Of a stretch of DNA of 33,893 nt, positions 24,305 to 31,828 are shown piece after piece. Source of the stretch: Streptomyces sp. WAC06614 (GTDB taxonomy: Bacteria > Actinomycetota > Actinomycetes > Streptomycetales > Streptomycetaceae); contig NZ_RPRY01000043.1 in the NCBI RefSeq assembly GCF_003949795.1, forward strand, positions 1-33,893, given 5' to 3'. Made by a program: the position numbers and the translations under genes. Within the stretch, counting starts at the first letter, position 1. Every line of letters begins with the position of its first letter. The notes under the pieces were generated by a model that made no database searches, had not been told where the DNA came from, and worked only from the letters and a program-made list of their open reading frames with translations.

Positions 24305-25018
24305 ATGAAACGCAAGCTCGTGGCAGTGGTGACCAACCAAGCGACCTACGGCGAGGACCGTCGGCATGCGACCGGCCTGTGGCTGAGCGAACTGGTCCAC
24401 TTCTACGACGGGGTCACGGCGGCGGGATGGGAGGTCGACGTGATCAGTCCGTCGGGCGGAGCCGTTCCCCTCGATCCGAGGAGCCTCGGCCGGTGGTCCC
24501 GGGACGGGGCGACACGGCGCTTCCAGGACGACCCCGCCCGGATGGCCAAGCTCAGGGACACCCCGACGGCCGCGGACGTGACGGCCGCGGAGTACGCGGG
24601 GATCTTCTACGCCGGTGGGCACGGTGTCATGTGGGACTTCCCCGACGACGTGCCCTTGCAACTGCTCGCACGCACCGTCTACGAACAGGGCGGGGTCGTG
24701 TCCTCGGTCTGCCACGGCGCCTGCGGCCTGCTCAACATCACCTTGTCGGACGGTACGCACCTGGTCGAGGGCCGCACCGTCACCGGTTTCGCCACGATCG
24801 AGGAGGACGTCGCCCGGGTGAAGGACCGCGTCCCCTTCCTCCTGGAGGACGAGCTGCGCAAGCGTGGAGCGCACTACGTGCGGTCCCGGGTGCCCATGAC
24901 CCCGTACGCGGTGTCGGACGGCCGCCTCGTCACCGGGCAGAACCCGTACTCCGGCAAGGCCGTCACCCGTCGGATCCTCGACGCCCTGTCCCTCCCCGGA
25001 AGCACCACGGCCGGCTGA
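24305..25018 (+). CDS. DJ-1/PfpI superfamily protein (Hsp31-like)
   Basis: A 237-residue cytoplasmic protein. The nucleophile elbow SSVCHGACGLLN places Cys136 next to His137. The conserved glutamate is Glu29 in GLWLSELVHFYD, and the flap has YAGGHGVMWDFPDD. A C-terminal motif MTPYAVSDGRLVTGQNPYS is typical. This pattern belongs to the Hsp31/YDR533C-like branch, with glyoxalase III, chaperone or deglycase-type activities reported for members. The ATG at 24305 has GGAAGG 6 bases upstream; the ATG two codons earlier abuts that site. It is divergent from cassette B and convergent with the gene at 25100. A role in protein repair or stress is inference from the family. Confidence 0.9.
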   Translation: MKRKLVAVVTNQATYGEDRRHATGLWLSELVHFYDGVTAAGWEVDVISPSGGAVPLDPRSLGRWSRDGATRRFQDDPARMAKLRDTPTAADVTAAEYAGIFYAGGHGVMWDFPDDVPLQLLARTVYEQGGVVSSVCHGACGLLNITLSDGTHLVEGRTVTGFATIEEDVARVKDRVPFLLEDELRKRGAHYVRSRVPMTPYAVSDGRLVTGQNPYSGKAVTRRILDALSLPGSTTAG

Positions 25019-25063
25019 GGGCCCGCCCCGCAGGGGCCCCGGCCCGACGACCTGCTGACACAT

Positions 25064-25080
25064 CCGGCGCACAGCGCCGG
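25064..25080. terminator. Hairpin between convergent genes
   Basis: CCGGCGC and GCGCCGG enclose ACA in the 81-bp gap between the DJ-1 stop and the stop of the minus-strand gene at 25100. Confidence 0.65.
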
Positions 25081-25099
25081 TGCGTCGTGCATGTGGTCG

Positions 25100-25759
25100 T
25101 CAGCGGGCCGTCCAAGCGGCCGCCGCGGCCTCGGCGACGTGCCAGACGACTGCCGTGCTCTGCTCCATCTCGGCGAGCATGGCGGTATAGGCCACGACGA
25201 CGTCCTGTGTCACCTCACCGTCCGGAGGACATTCCGCTTCGACGACGGCACGGTCGAGTGTCGCCCGCGTGACGCCCCGGTGCGCGTACGCCTCCAGGAC
25301 CTGTCGCTGGAACGAGTCGTAGCGCTGGGCGTACTCGGTCTCGAAGGCGACGCGGTGGCCGTGGACATCCGCCAGGAGGTCTTCGAGTGCACCGGCATAC
25401 CAGAACGCCATCTCCTGGAGGACGCCGGAGAGTTCGGCCGGAGTCGCGGCCAAACTGACGTCCGGCTCGTTCGCCGCCGGACCAAGACCCAGTTTTCGGC
25501 TCAACTCGGCATCGAGTTGCTGCTGACTGCGGACCGCCGCCCGGCAGGCGGAGAGGAACCGCTGCCTCGCTGCCTTCACGGCGCTGAAACAAGCCTCTGC
25601 AGCGTTCCACAGCGGGACGAATTCCTCGCTGCGCAGCTGTGGCCTGTCCGAAAGCTCCTGGAGGATGCGTTGAACGAGGTCCTCCTCGGTCTTGCACTGC
25701 CGAAACGCTTCACGCACGGTCTCCAGGAAGTTGTTCCCGGAGCATTCATTCAACGGCAT
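25100..25759 (-). CDS. All-helical hypothetical protein
   Basis: A 219-residue soluble protein of unrecognised family. It appears almost wholly alpha-helical, with heptad-like stretches around residues 10-35, 45-88 and 105-165. An acidic, Ala-rich C-terminal helix ends VVWHVAEAAAAAWTAR. Cysteines are few (residues 6, 22, 57, 71 and one near 176) and not in metal-binding pairs. There is no signal peptide or membrane helix. The ATG follows GAAGGAA by 4 bases, a normal ribosome site, and codon use is typical of the region, so it is very likely real. It sits beside the cassette B region, but nothing in its sequence ties it to those genes. Confidence 0.75.
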   Translation of the reverse strand: MPLNECSGNNFLETVREAFRQCKTEEDLVQRILQELSDRPQLRSEEFVPLWNAAEACFSAVKAARQRFLSACRAAVRSQQQLDAELSRKLGLGPAANEPDVSLAATPAELSGVLQEMAFWYAGALEDLLADVHGHRVAFETEYAQRYDSFQRQVLEAYAHRGVTRATLDRAVVEAECPPDGEVTQDVVVAYTAMLAEMEQSTAVVWHVAEAAAAAWTAR

Positions 25760-26278
25760 GTCATTCCTTCGATATGGGCCTGCAGTGCGCCTCAGGACTG
25801 CCCGGAAGCTCCCGGATCGACGTGTCCGTCGCGGTGAGCGTCGTCAGAACGGGACTGCGGCTGGTCGGACCGGAATCGACTCCGGCCGACGCAAACGATC
25901 ATCTCCTGCCCCTTGATGTCCGGAACCCACAGGACCGGCACTCTGCCCGATCGGGCGGGGACCGGTGCCCGAAGACGCGGCACCACTCCGACGGTCCGGC
26001 GTGGGTGGCGGTGGTGCGGTCGGGCCAATCACGGACCGCCGGTGTGCTCGTCGCCGGAGAGTGCGGGACGGGGCCGGTCCCGTTGTCCCGTGCGGTCGAC
26101 GAGGCGCGTCACCGCATCTGCGGACCGAGCGAAACGCGCCGTGATGCCCGTCGCGGCGGAAGGGTGCGGGCAGGTGCCCGCATACAGTCGCCCTCCGAAC
26201 CACGAACCAGGGACCAAGGACCGCCGGCACGACGGCCGGACGGCCCGACGGCCCGACGGACAAGGAACGAGCCCGTAG
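25760..26278. other. 519-bp region without a convincing gene
   Basis: This is the divergent upstream region of the helical protein and the secreted protein at 26279. It contains a bulged 10-bp hairpin (GTCGG-A-CCGGA with TCCGG-CCGAC) at 25864-25890 and a 12-bp perfect palindrome GCCCGATCGGGC at 25945-25956. A short CGGCCCGA-type repeat sits around 26231-26259. Open frames crossing it look like non-coding GC-rich DNA. It is longer than expected for promoters alone. Confidence 0.5.
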
Positions 26279-26704
26279 ATGAAGACGAAGATCCAGCCGG
26301 TACTGGGCACCTCACTGCTGCTCCTGGTCGCCATGACGGCCACCGGCGGCTCTGCCGCCGCCGCGCAGGTGACGGGAACAGCCGCCCCGGCCGCACACCA
26401 GGCCCGGCTGACAGGCCGGTGGACCGAGTCCGTCGACAAGGACCGCCCGGGAATCACCCACTACATCGAGAAGCTGACCTTCACCGCGGACGGCCGCTTC
26501 GAGCAGATCAACAATGTGATCTGCAACCTGGACGACTGCCCCATGTTCAAGATCGGCGTCAACACGGGCACCTACCGCACGGAGGGGAAGACCCTCCACC
26601 TCGACGGGAACCTCTCGGACCTCCACGGCACCGTCCGGAACAAGAACACGATCGTCCTCGACGGGCACGTCCTTCGCCGCATGCACCCCGGCACCTCGAA
26701 GTGA
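26279..26704 (+). CDS. Small secreted lipocalin-like protein
   Basis: A 141-residue exported protein. The signal peptide has MKTKIQ, a hydrophobic core (LGTSLLLLVAMTATGG) and an Ala-Ala-Ala-Gln cleavage region near residue 29. The mature part starts RLTGRWTESVDKD and includes EKLTFTADGRFEQINNVICN and NTGTYRTEGKTLHLDGNL. This matches the strand-turn pattern of small lipocalin-like domains (a GxW near the start and a GTY-x(n)-L-x-L strand later). Two cysteines (VICN and LDDCP) sit close enough for a disulfide. AAGGAA precedes the ATG by 11 bases. Function unknown. Confidence 0.72.
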   Translation: MKTKIQPVLGTSLLLLVAMTATGGSAAAAQVTGTAAPAAHQARLTGRWTESVDKDRPGITHYIEKLTFTADGRFEQINNVICNLDDCPMFKIGVNTGTYRTEGKTLHLDGNLSDLHGTVRNKNTIVLDGHVLRRMHPGTSK

Positions 26705-26740
26705 CACGTCGATCCGCGCTCTCGGCGCCGCGCGTACTCT

Positions 26741-27012
26741 TCAAAGAACCTCGCGCAGCGCTCCGCCCGCCACGTCAAATATGAATCCGAGATCCCCGAA
26801 GGCTTCCGGTGACCACGATGGAGTGACTCCGAAAGAATCTCTCAGCTGGTTCCTGAAGTCGTCGTTCCTGAATGTCAGCATTCCGCAGTCGGTGTGGTGG
26901 ATCAATATAATCTCTCTGGCCCCCCGGAGGGCGGCAGCGGTAGGGGGCCTTTATGTGATTCGACGTAGGAAGAATTATTGCCGAGGTATTCTTCTGTTGC
27001 AGTCATGTCCAT
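26741..27012 (-). pseudogene. Beta-carbonic anhydrase remnant with two internal deletions
   Basis: The minus strand starts with AAAGGTG and ATG codons at 27012/27006. It reads TATEEYLGNNSSYVESHKG and then PLPLPP, the N-terminus of the actinobacterial beta-carbonic anhydrase type. It then jumps, with a +1 frame change near 26911-26920, to REIILIHHTDCGMLTF and FRNQLRDSFGVTPSWSPEAF. A second junction leads from FGDL to GFIFDVAGGALREVL and a stop at 26741. Missing are about 45-50 codons containing the CxDxR zinc/active-site motif, and about 25 codons before the last strand. Only the HxxC half of the zinc site remains, so no enzyme activity is expected. Confidence 0.85.
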
Positions 27013-27189
27013 CACCTTTTGTCAGTATCCGCGCCCCGTCGAGTGAACTCAAGATCCTTCGGCCGACAGCGCCTGGGAGGTTCCGTTCGACAGTGTGTTC
27101 GATGGCGGCGCCGTGCTGGTTCGACATGTCATCGGGGGCGCGTGACCATGAAGGGGACGGGGGAGAGCGCTCAGGCAGGGAGACGGCAC

Positions 27190-27726
27190 ATGAGAAGGCG
27201 TGCAGGTCGTATCGTCCTGGTTTCCTTGGCGGTGTCCCCTTTGGTGTTCGCGGCTGGAGGGGTGACTGGCGGCACGGCGGCTGCTGCCGTGCCGGGTGCG
27301 GTGTGCTCGGTGGTGCAGGGATCGGCGGCGGGGCAGTGGGTGGTCCAGGGTGAGGACTGGGCTCCTGGGACGACGGTGCGGGTGGTGCATTCCTCCGGTG
27401 GGGACCTGGGTACCCCGAAGACGAACAAGGACGGGGAGTTCCTCCTTCCGCAGAGCCCACTCGAGAGGGGCACGGTGACCGCGACCCCGCTCGACGCGCA
27501 GGGCAAGCCGGCGGGGGAGTCCGTCAAATGCGGGACGCTGGCCCAGGCCGAGCAGAAGCAGTCCGAGGACCAGTACCGTGCGGGATACCGGTACGGCTTC
27601 GCCGACCTGCGACGCGACTGCCAGAAGGAGCCACCGCGACCCCGAGCCACCGCCCCCGACCCGGACTGGCAGAAGGGCTACGACGCGGGCGCAGCGGACG
27701 CCGCCGACAAGTTCTGCGACGAGTAG
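27190..27726 (+). CDS. Secreted protein with C-terminal Tyr/Asp/Cys motif
   Basis: A 178-residue exported protein of unrecognised family. The signal peptide begins MRRRAGRIVLVSLAVSPLVF and ends near an Ala-Ala-Ala stretch at about residue 35. The next 80 residues (CSVVQGSAAGQWVVQGEDW, then GTTVRVVHSSGG, DGEFLLPQSPLERGTVTATP) look like an immunoglobulin-like beta-sandwich. The C-terminal part has two similar short motifs, YRAGYRYGFADLRRDC and WQKGYDAGAADAADKFC, each ending in a cysteine, which may be disulfide-linked. The start is uncertain: ATG 27190 gives a clean signal peptide, and ATG 27148 would add 14 residues. Function unknown. Confidence 0.7.
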   Translation: MRRRAGRIVLVSLAVSPLVFAAGGVTGGTAAAAVPGAVCSVVQGSAAGQWVVQGEDWAPGTTVRVVHSSGGDLGTPKTNKDGEFLLPQSPLERGTVTATPLDAQGKPAGESVKCGTLAQAEQKQSEDQYRAGYRYGFADLRRDCQKEPPRPRATAPDPDWQKGYDAGAADAADKFCDE

Positions 27727-28267
27727 GCAGGGGCAGCCCGCTCGATACCGCCGGGCGGACGCCTGAAGCCGTTCTCCGGCATTTTGCCCCAATGGATGCC
27801 CGAATCGTCGGTTTGCTTCCGGGAGATCTGGCATAGTTTCGTCTAGGCAATCGGCCGATTCGTCGGTCTGCCTCCCGAGGCGGTTCGTTTCCGGTGAGTT
27901 TTCCGGTGCCATGCCAGTAGACTGCAACTGACACCGTGAAATGAACCGCCTCGTATAAAAGGCGAACCTGCCTGTGTCTCCGCAGGCATTTCGGTGCGAT
28001 GACCGAGGCCGGAGCGATGCCACGTAGGTGTGCGTGGGGTGGTGTCCGATGTGCTGCCTCTTAGGTCCTTCTTCTTCAGGCCGCGTGGGCTTACGGTGTT
28101 CCCAGGGTGAGGAGGTTGCGGTTCGACCGCTTCCGCCCGCCAGGGTCCGTGGTTGCGAGCCGTTTGAAGACGTCGGCAGCACCTTTGTTGCAGCAATGTC
28201 CGCGGGCCAGGGCGATGCCTCCGGTCTCCGCACCGTGCAGGGCCGTGAAGTTGTTTGGAGAATGAAG
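27727..28267 (+). promoter_or_regulatory. Long structured region upstream of the cold-shock gene
   Basis: No gene is seen in this 541-bp stretch, which is more AT-rich than the surroundings. A 20-bp direct repeat with three mismatches lies at 27801-27820 and 27856-27875. A perfect palindrome AATCGGCCGATT is at 27849-27860. An 11-bp inverted repeat CGAGGCGGTTC/GAACCGCCTCG occurs at 27876-27886 and 27943-27953, and a hairpin TGCCTG/CAGGCA at 27969-27988. The motif GTATAAAA follows the second arm. Cold-shock genes commonly have long structured leaders, so part of this is probably promoter plus 5' leader. Confidence 0.55.
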
Positions 28268-28483
28268 ATGGCAAGCGACAGGTCTACCGGATCCGTCAAG
28301 TGGTTCAACGCGGAGAAGGGGTTCGGGTTCATCCAGCAGGACGCGGGTGGCCCGGATGTTTTCGTCCACTTTACGAGCATCCGCGCCGAGGGTTTCCGTT
28401 CGCTCGATGAGGGGCAGCGTGTGGAGTTCGACGTGGTCCAGGGGCAGAAGGGCCCGCAGGCCGAGGACGTCGCTGTCATCTGA
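28268..28483 (+). CDS. Cold-shock domain protein (CspA family)
   Basis: A 71-residue single-domain nucleic-acid-binding protein. It contains RNP1 (KGFGFI) and RNP2 (VFVHF) on the canonical framework [14 protein letters not shown] and ends [10 protein letters not shown], as in Streptomyces CspA-type proteins. It acts as a cytoplasmic RNA chaperone or transcription antiterminator. The ATG at 28268 has GGAG 7 bases upstream; the ATG two codons earlier lies too close to that site. Compared with the usual 67-residue form it has a slightly longer N-terminus (ASDRS). It is monocistronic, with a long upstream region and a very strong terminator. Confidence 0.95.
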   Translation: MASDRSTGSVKWFNAEKGFGFIQQDAGGPDVFVHFTSIRAEGFRSLDEGQRVEFDVVQGQKGPQAEDVAVI

Positions 28484-28497
28484 GTGCCATCATCCCG

Positions 28498-28528
28498 AGT
28501 ACGGCCCGCCGGTCCGGCGGGCCGTACT
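28498..28528 (+). terminator. Strong terminator after the cold-shock gene
   Basis: A perfect 14-bp stem (AGTACGGCCCGCCG with CGGCGGGCCGTACT) closes on GTC, beginning 14 bases after the stop and followed by GGTCTTT. A run of ten G residues occurs further on at 28577-28586. Confidence 0.92.
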
Positions 28529-28597
28529 GGTCTTTCCGGCCCCGAGGCCGACGCAAGGGAAGCGGTTCAGAGGACAGGGGGGGGGGCTTCCGCAGCC

Positions 28598-28948
28598 CTA
28601 CTCTTCGGCCCAGGAGTACAGGTAGTACATCTCCGCAAGCGTGTCCAGCGATACGGTCTCGTAAATTCCGCAGGATGTCAGTGTCCTGACGCAGTGCCCG
28701 GCCGTGTGGTCATAAAACTTGTCGACTATCGACACACGCTCCTTCTCGCCCGTGCCGGTGGCGACCGCTGACTCCCACATCTGGCCGGGGGAAGCGAGTA
28801 CGTATATGTCGTGGAAAGCGTAGGCGGTGCATGCCACCGCGAGGGCTGCCTTGTCCGGGAGACAGTCCTGTGACTGGAGGCGCTGCTTGTACGCGTTGAC
28901 CAGTTCCGCGGCACGGTACGGGCCGACGATCGCATCGATACTGTACAC
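28598..28948 (-). CDS. Small hypothetical protein, possibly frameshifted at its 5' end
   Basis: About 116 residues from a GTG at 28948: VYSIDAIVGPYRAAELVNAY, KQRLQSQDCLPDKAALAV, FHDIYVLASPGQMWESAV, ending LDTLAEMYYLYSWAEE. It has no signal peptide and no recognised family, though it reads as a folded alpha/beta protein with three cysteines. An in-frame ATG at 29032 would extend it, but that extension has poor codon use and an odd Cys/Arg-rich sequence. The better coding signal upstream is in another frame (28950-29027), ending one base before this GTG. The gene may therefore be translationally coupled to a short leader, or may be one gene with a frameshift or sequencing error. Confidence 0.55.
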   Translation of the reverse strand: MYSIDAIVGPYRAAELVNAYKQRLQSQDCLPDKAALAVACTAYAFHDIYVLASPGQMWESAVATGTGEKERVSIVDKFYDHTAGHCVRTLTSCGIYETVSLDTLAEMYYLYSWAEE

Positions 28949-28949
28949 G

Positions 28950-29027
28950 TCAGGAACCGCCTGTCGGCACGATGAATGCCTCTCTCGGAAACATGGGAAT
29001 GCCCTCCCTGGAGAACAGGAAGGACAT
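28950..29027 (-). CDS. Possible 25-residue coupled ORF or shifted N-terminus of the next gene
   Basis: The ATG at 29027 opens a 25-residue frame (MSFLFSREGIPMFPREAFIV, then PTGGS) with high G/C at third positions. Its TGA lies one base before the GTG of the downstream minus-strand gene. The frame is open upstream as well (NKAPAPDHEMSF), so a longer form is possible. It could be a small gene, a leader peptide, or the true N-terminus of the 28598 protein separated by a frameshift. No family is recognised. Confidence 0.35.
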   Translation of the reverse strand: MSFLFSREGIPMFPREAFIVPTGGS

Positions 29028-29207
29028 TTCATGATCCGGCGCGGGCGCCTTGTTGAACAGGGCCGGTAAGGCAGTCGTTCGCTGAATGACGATGCCTTGT
29101 CGGCGGCCCAAAAGGACCGGGGCCGGCCCTCTCCCGGTATCGCAAGGAAATGCGTCGCCAGCCGTTTCCGACAGCACCGGTGCGACCGGACGAGGACGAC
29201 GTGCCGG

Positions 29208-30443
29208 CTACCCGGCCTTGACCAAGCTGTCCGAAACCGACACCGCAGGCCTCACTGTCAGGGAAGTGCCGCTGCTGCGGCGATTGGCCCGCAGCACCGC
29301 CACGAGAGTGGCCACGCCGCAGACGCAGAACGCGGTTCCCAGCCACGCCAGCACACCGGGATACGGGCTACCCGGCGCGAGCGAGTCCTGCATGGTCGAA
29401 AGGGTCGGCACCACGTGCGTGCCCGTGACCAGCACCCACGCGACGAATGCCACCCGGGCGGAAAGAAGAGCCCGGTTCTTCGGTGCTGCCAGCCACATCA
29501 GAGCAGGAACGCACCACACCCAGTGGTGACTCCACGAGATCGGTACCAGCATCAACCCGGCGAGCTGGACGACCAGAAGGACCCCCAGACGGTCCCCACG
29601 CCGGGCAGCCCGCGATGCTGCGAGGCACGCCAGCCCGATGACCAGCACCGCACACACACCCCACCACAGACCCCTCCCGACATCATGGCCGGCGAAACGG
29701 GCGATAACCCCCTGCAGGGACTGGTTCCGGACCGACATCACCGAACCCACACGGCTGGAGTCCCACAACAGGGACGTCCAATACCGGATTGATTCCCTGG
29801 GCGCAATCGACCAGCCGACAGCCACGGTCACGAGAAAGGCCACAAGTGACCAGACGGCCGCTTTCCTGCGGCCGAGGGCGAGGAAATACAGGCCCGTGAC
29901 TGCCGGAACGAGCTTCCAGCCCGCGATGAGCCCCACGCCGCTCCCGGCGAGCGCGCTTCTGGCGGCCGGAAGTGCCGCGGCCGAGATCGCGACGGCCGCC
30001 AGACCCAGGTTGACCTGCCCGAGGTCGAACGTGTGGTGCACCGGCTCGGTCCAGAACGCCAGCGCCACCCACAGCATCAGGCTGCGCCTGCCCATCCGCG
30101 CACCTTGCAGCAGCACGGCAGCCCGATCGATGATCACGGCCAGCGCGATCAAGTTGAGCAACTGCACCAGGACGACCGCCACCGCCCAGGGCAACCACGA
30201 CAACGGGAGCATCACCAGGGCAGCAAAAGGCGGGTAGGTGAAGAGCAGCGAACCAGGACCCGAGCGAATGTCGTACAGATGTCCCGACAGGAGTCCCGGT
30301 GCGGCGTCGTAGTACACCCGGATGTCCATCGGGGACGGAGTGGAAAACCACATCAACAGCAGATGGGCAGTCAAAGAGGCTGCCAGCGCCCATGGGGCGT
30401 ACCGCTGTATTCGGGAACTCGACACAACGGCCCGGATATTCAC
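29208..30443 (-). CDS. GT87-type (DUF2029) alpha-1,2-mannosyltransferase-like membrane protein
   Basis: A 411-residue polytopic membrane protein with about ten hydrophobic segments. The first external loop has the acidic motif PSPMDIRVYYDAAPGLLSG followed by LYDIRSGPGSLLFTYPPFAAL. HTFDLGQVNLGLAAVAI lies in the middle and SWSHHWVWCVPAL near residue 320. These are the recurring motifs of GT87 polyprenyl-phosphate-mannose-dependent transferases, which elongate lipoglycans in actinobacteria. The GTG at 30443 is taken because GGGG lies a short distance upstream; a TTG at 30464 is the alternative. It stands alone on its strand. Acceptor is unknown. Confidence 0.87.
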   Translation of the reverse strand: MNIRAVVSSSRIQRYAPWALAASLTAHLLLMWFSTPSPMDIRVYYDAAPGLLSGHLYDIRSGPGSLLFTYPPFAALVMLPLSWLPWAVAVVLVQLLNLIALAVIIDRAAVLLQGARMGRRSLMLWVALAFWTEPVHHTFDLGQVNLGLAAVAISAAALPAARSALAGSGVGLIAGWKLVPAVTGLYFLALGRRKAAVWSLVAFLVTVAVGWSIAPRESIRYWTSLLWDSSRVGSVMSVRNQSLQGVIARFAGHDVGRGLWWGVCAVLVIGLACLAASRAARRGDRLGVLLVVQLAGLMLVPISWSHHWVWCVPALMWLAAPKNRALLSARVAFVAWVLVTGTHVVPTLSTMQDSLAPGSPYPGVLAWLGTAFCVCGVATLVAVLRANRRSSGTSLTVRPAVSVSDSLVKAG

Positions 30444-30754
30444 GAAATGACCCCGCGGCCGCAAGTGAAGGGCGGGATGTCTTCAGCTGCCGGCACGGCC
30501 GGTTCGTCCATTGCTACCTGTACCCCATTCGCCCTCTGAGCGAAGGAAATATCGCTCCTCTCCCAGGATGGCGGCACGCTGTCGAGCCGTCGTCCCTCCG
30601 ATCAGCGGACCGCCAGGACCAACTCCAGCCACCCGTGAGGGCTACAGACCTCGGACCACGTGACCGGACGCCACCGAATCGCCCGAGCGGCGCCCCGTTC
30701 AGGCACCGATACCTGCCCTGTTGGACCGTTCGATCGGCCCTCGACGCACACCGT
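30444..30754. other. Divergent region between GT87 gene and PadR gene
   Basis: About 310 bp without a convincing gene. It holds a dyad GAGCGA/TCGCTC with an 8-base centre at 30538-30557. The remainder is GC-rich DNA with open frames of non-coding composition. Promoters for both flanking genes are expected here but could not be assigned. Confidence 0.45.
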
Positions 30755-30791
30755 CGTCCCAGGTTCCATGCATGACATGGAACCTGGGACG
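30755..30791 (+). promoter_or_regulatory. Perfect 16-bp inverted repeat across the PadR start codon
   Basis: CGTCCCAGGTTCCATG and CATGGAACCTGGGACG flank a 5-base CATGA centre, with no mismatch. Both candidate ATG codons (30768 and 30777) fall inside it. In RNA it would form a very stable hairpin that buries the start; in DNA it is a dyad suited to a homodimeric regulator such as PadR itself. Confidence 0.9.
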
Positions 30792-31130
30792 GCGAGCATC
30801 GGTGGCGCCGGGAAGGCTGAGAGCCAGCTGCGCAAGGGGGTGCTGGAGTACTGCATCCTCGGCCTCTTGCGTGAACGCGCCCGCTACGGCGTGGAGCTGT
30901 TGGGGCTGCTGGGAGAGGTCGACGTGATGGCCACGAGCCAGGGAACGATATATCCCCTGTTGGCGCGATTGCGCCGTGACGGCCTGGTGGAAACCGCCTG
31001 GCAGGAATCCCCGAACGGGCCGCCGCGCCGCTACTACATGCTGACTCCCCGGGGAGAGGCGGCACTGGCGGAGTTCACTGCGATCTGGCCGCACTTCCGT
31101 CACGCCGTAGACCGCTTCATCGCCGATTGA
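30777..31130 (+). CDS. PadR-family transcriptional regulator
   Basis: A 117-residue winged-helix regulator. The DNA-binding domain reads LRKGVLEYCILGLLRERARY, then GVELLGLLGEVDVMATSQGTIYPLL and ARLRRDGLVETAWQESPNGP. RRYYMLTPRGEAALAEF completes the wing, and a short C-terminal dimerisation helix follows. This is the PadR s2 subfamily layout. The start is ambiguous: ATG 30777 and ATG 30768 both lie inside a perfect inverted repeat and neither has a ribosome site, so translation may be leaderless or regulated. The HAAS protein gene starts 35 bases after its stop, a common partnership in which PadR controls the membrane protein gene. The effector is unknown. Confidence 0.92.
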   Translation: MEPGTASIGGAGKAESQLRKGVLEYCILGLLRERARYGVELLGLLGEVDVMATSQGTIYPLLARLRRDGLVETAWQESPNGPPRRYYMLTPRGEAALAEFTAIWPHFRHAVDRFIAD

Positions 31131-31165
31131 ACGAGCACGTACCTTCACATGTCTGGAGATTCGTC

Positions 31166-31726
31166 ATGCACAACATCGAGCACCCTCTCGTGACCGCCTA
31201 TCTGAAGGCCGTGGAGAGCGAAGCCTCAGCCCTGGACCCCAAACACCGCGGCGAACTGCTCGCCGATCTGGCGGAGCACATCGAGGTGGCCTTTGCGGAG
31301 CGCCCGGCCCACACCGAGGCAGAAGTGAGGGCAATCCTGCATCATCTCGGCGACCCCGCCGCGATCGTGGCCATGGCCCGGGACATCGGAAGCAGCGTGC
31401 CTCCGGTCAAAAAGCGGCACCGCCTTGCTCCGTTGATCCTGCTGCCTGTGGCTGGACCACTCGGGGTCCTCCATCCTGTTCTGGGCGGCCTCGTCATGAT
31501 TGTGGGCCTGGCACTCCTCCGGGCGGCACCTCACTGGAGCAGGCGCGACAAGATCATCGGCGCTGCGGCCGCAGTTCTGACACCCATGGGCGCCGCCCTT
31601 GTCGCGCTGACGTCCCCCGGGCAGCTCACCCCGCTCCTCCTGCTCACACTGCTCGCGGCCGTCACACTGCTTCCGGCGGCCGCATCGCTGTACCTCTTCC
31701 GGGCCGGACGCCACACCGGGCCGTGA
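31166..31726 (+). CDS. HAAS-domain membrane protein, partner of PadR
   Basis: A 186-residue membrane protein. The cytosolic N-terminal half (LVTAYLKAVESEASALDP, RGELLADLAEHIEVAF, AEVRAILHHLGDPAAIVAMA) matches the HAAS/DUF1700-like helical domain that usually accompanies PadR regulators. Three or four hydrophobic segments follow from about residue 88. The ATG has GGAG 7 bases upstream; an upstream TTG overlapping the PadR stop is a weaker alternative. The pair forms a likely two-gene operon. Convergent with the ABC permease at 31829, with no obvious hairpin in the 102-bp gap. Role probably membrane stress sensing, by family context only. Confidence 0.85.
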   Translation: MHNIEHPLVTAYLKAVESEASALDPKHRGELLADLAEHIEVAFAERPAHTEAEVRAILHHLGDPAAIVAMARDIGSSVPPVKKRHRLAPLILLPVAGPLGVLHPVLGGLVMIVGLALLRAAPHWSRRDKIIGAAAAVLTPMGAALVALTSPGQLTPLLLLTLLAAVTLLPAAASLYLFRAGRHTGP

Positions 31727-31828
31727 CAGCGCATCATCCGCCGGCGTCGGCTTCGTCGGGCACCCCCGGCGCCCTGCACAGGAGCCGCGGCCGGCGGTCC
31801 GGGTCGTGGCGGGCCACGTCGGAGGGCC

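Noticed and set aside
25844..26263. Possible minus-strand gene filling the 519-bp gap
   Set aside because: The translation is Arg/Pro/Ser low complexity, without a ribosome site or recognisable fold; composition differs from adjacent real genes.
27049..28479. 476-residue minus-strand open frame over the secreted protein and cspA
   Set aside because: It is antisense to two well-supported genes and crosses the structured csp leader.
28577..28586. Run of ten G residues considered as a phase-variation tract
   Set aside because: It lies between stop codon and terminator, outside any coding frame or promoter spacer that could be identified.
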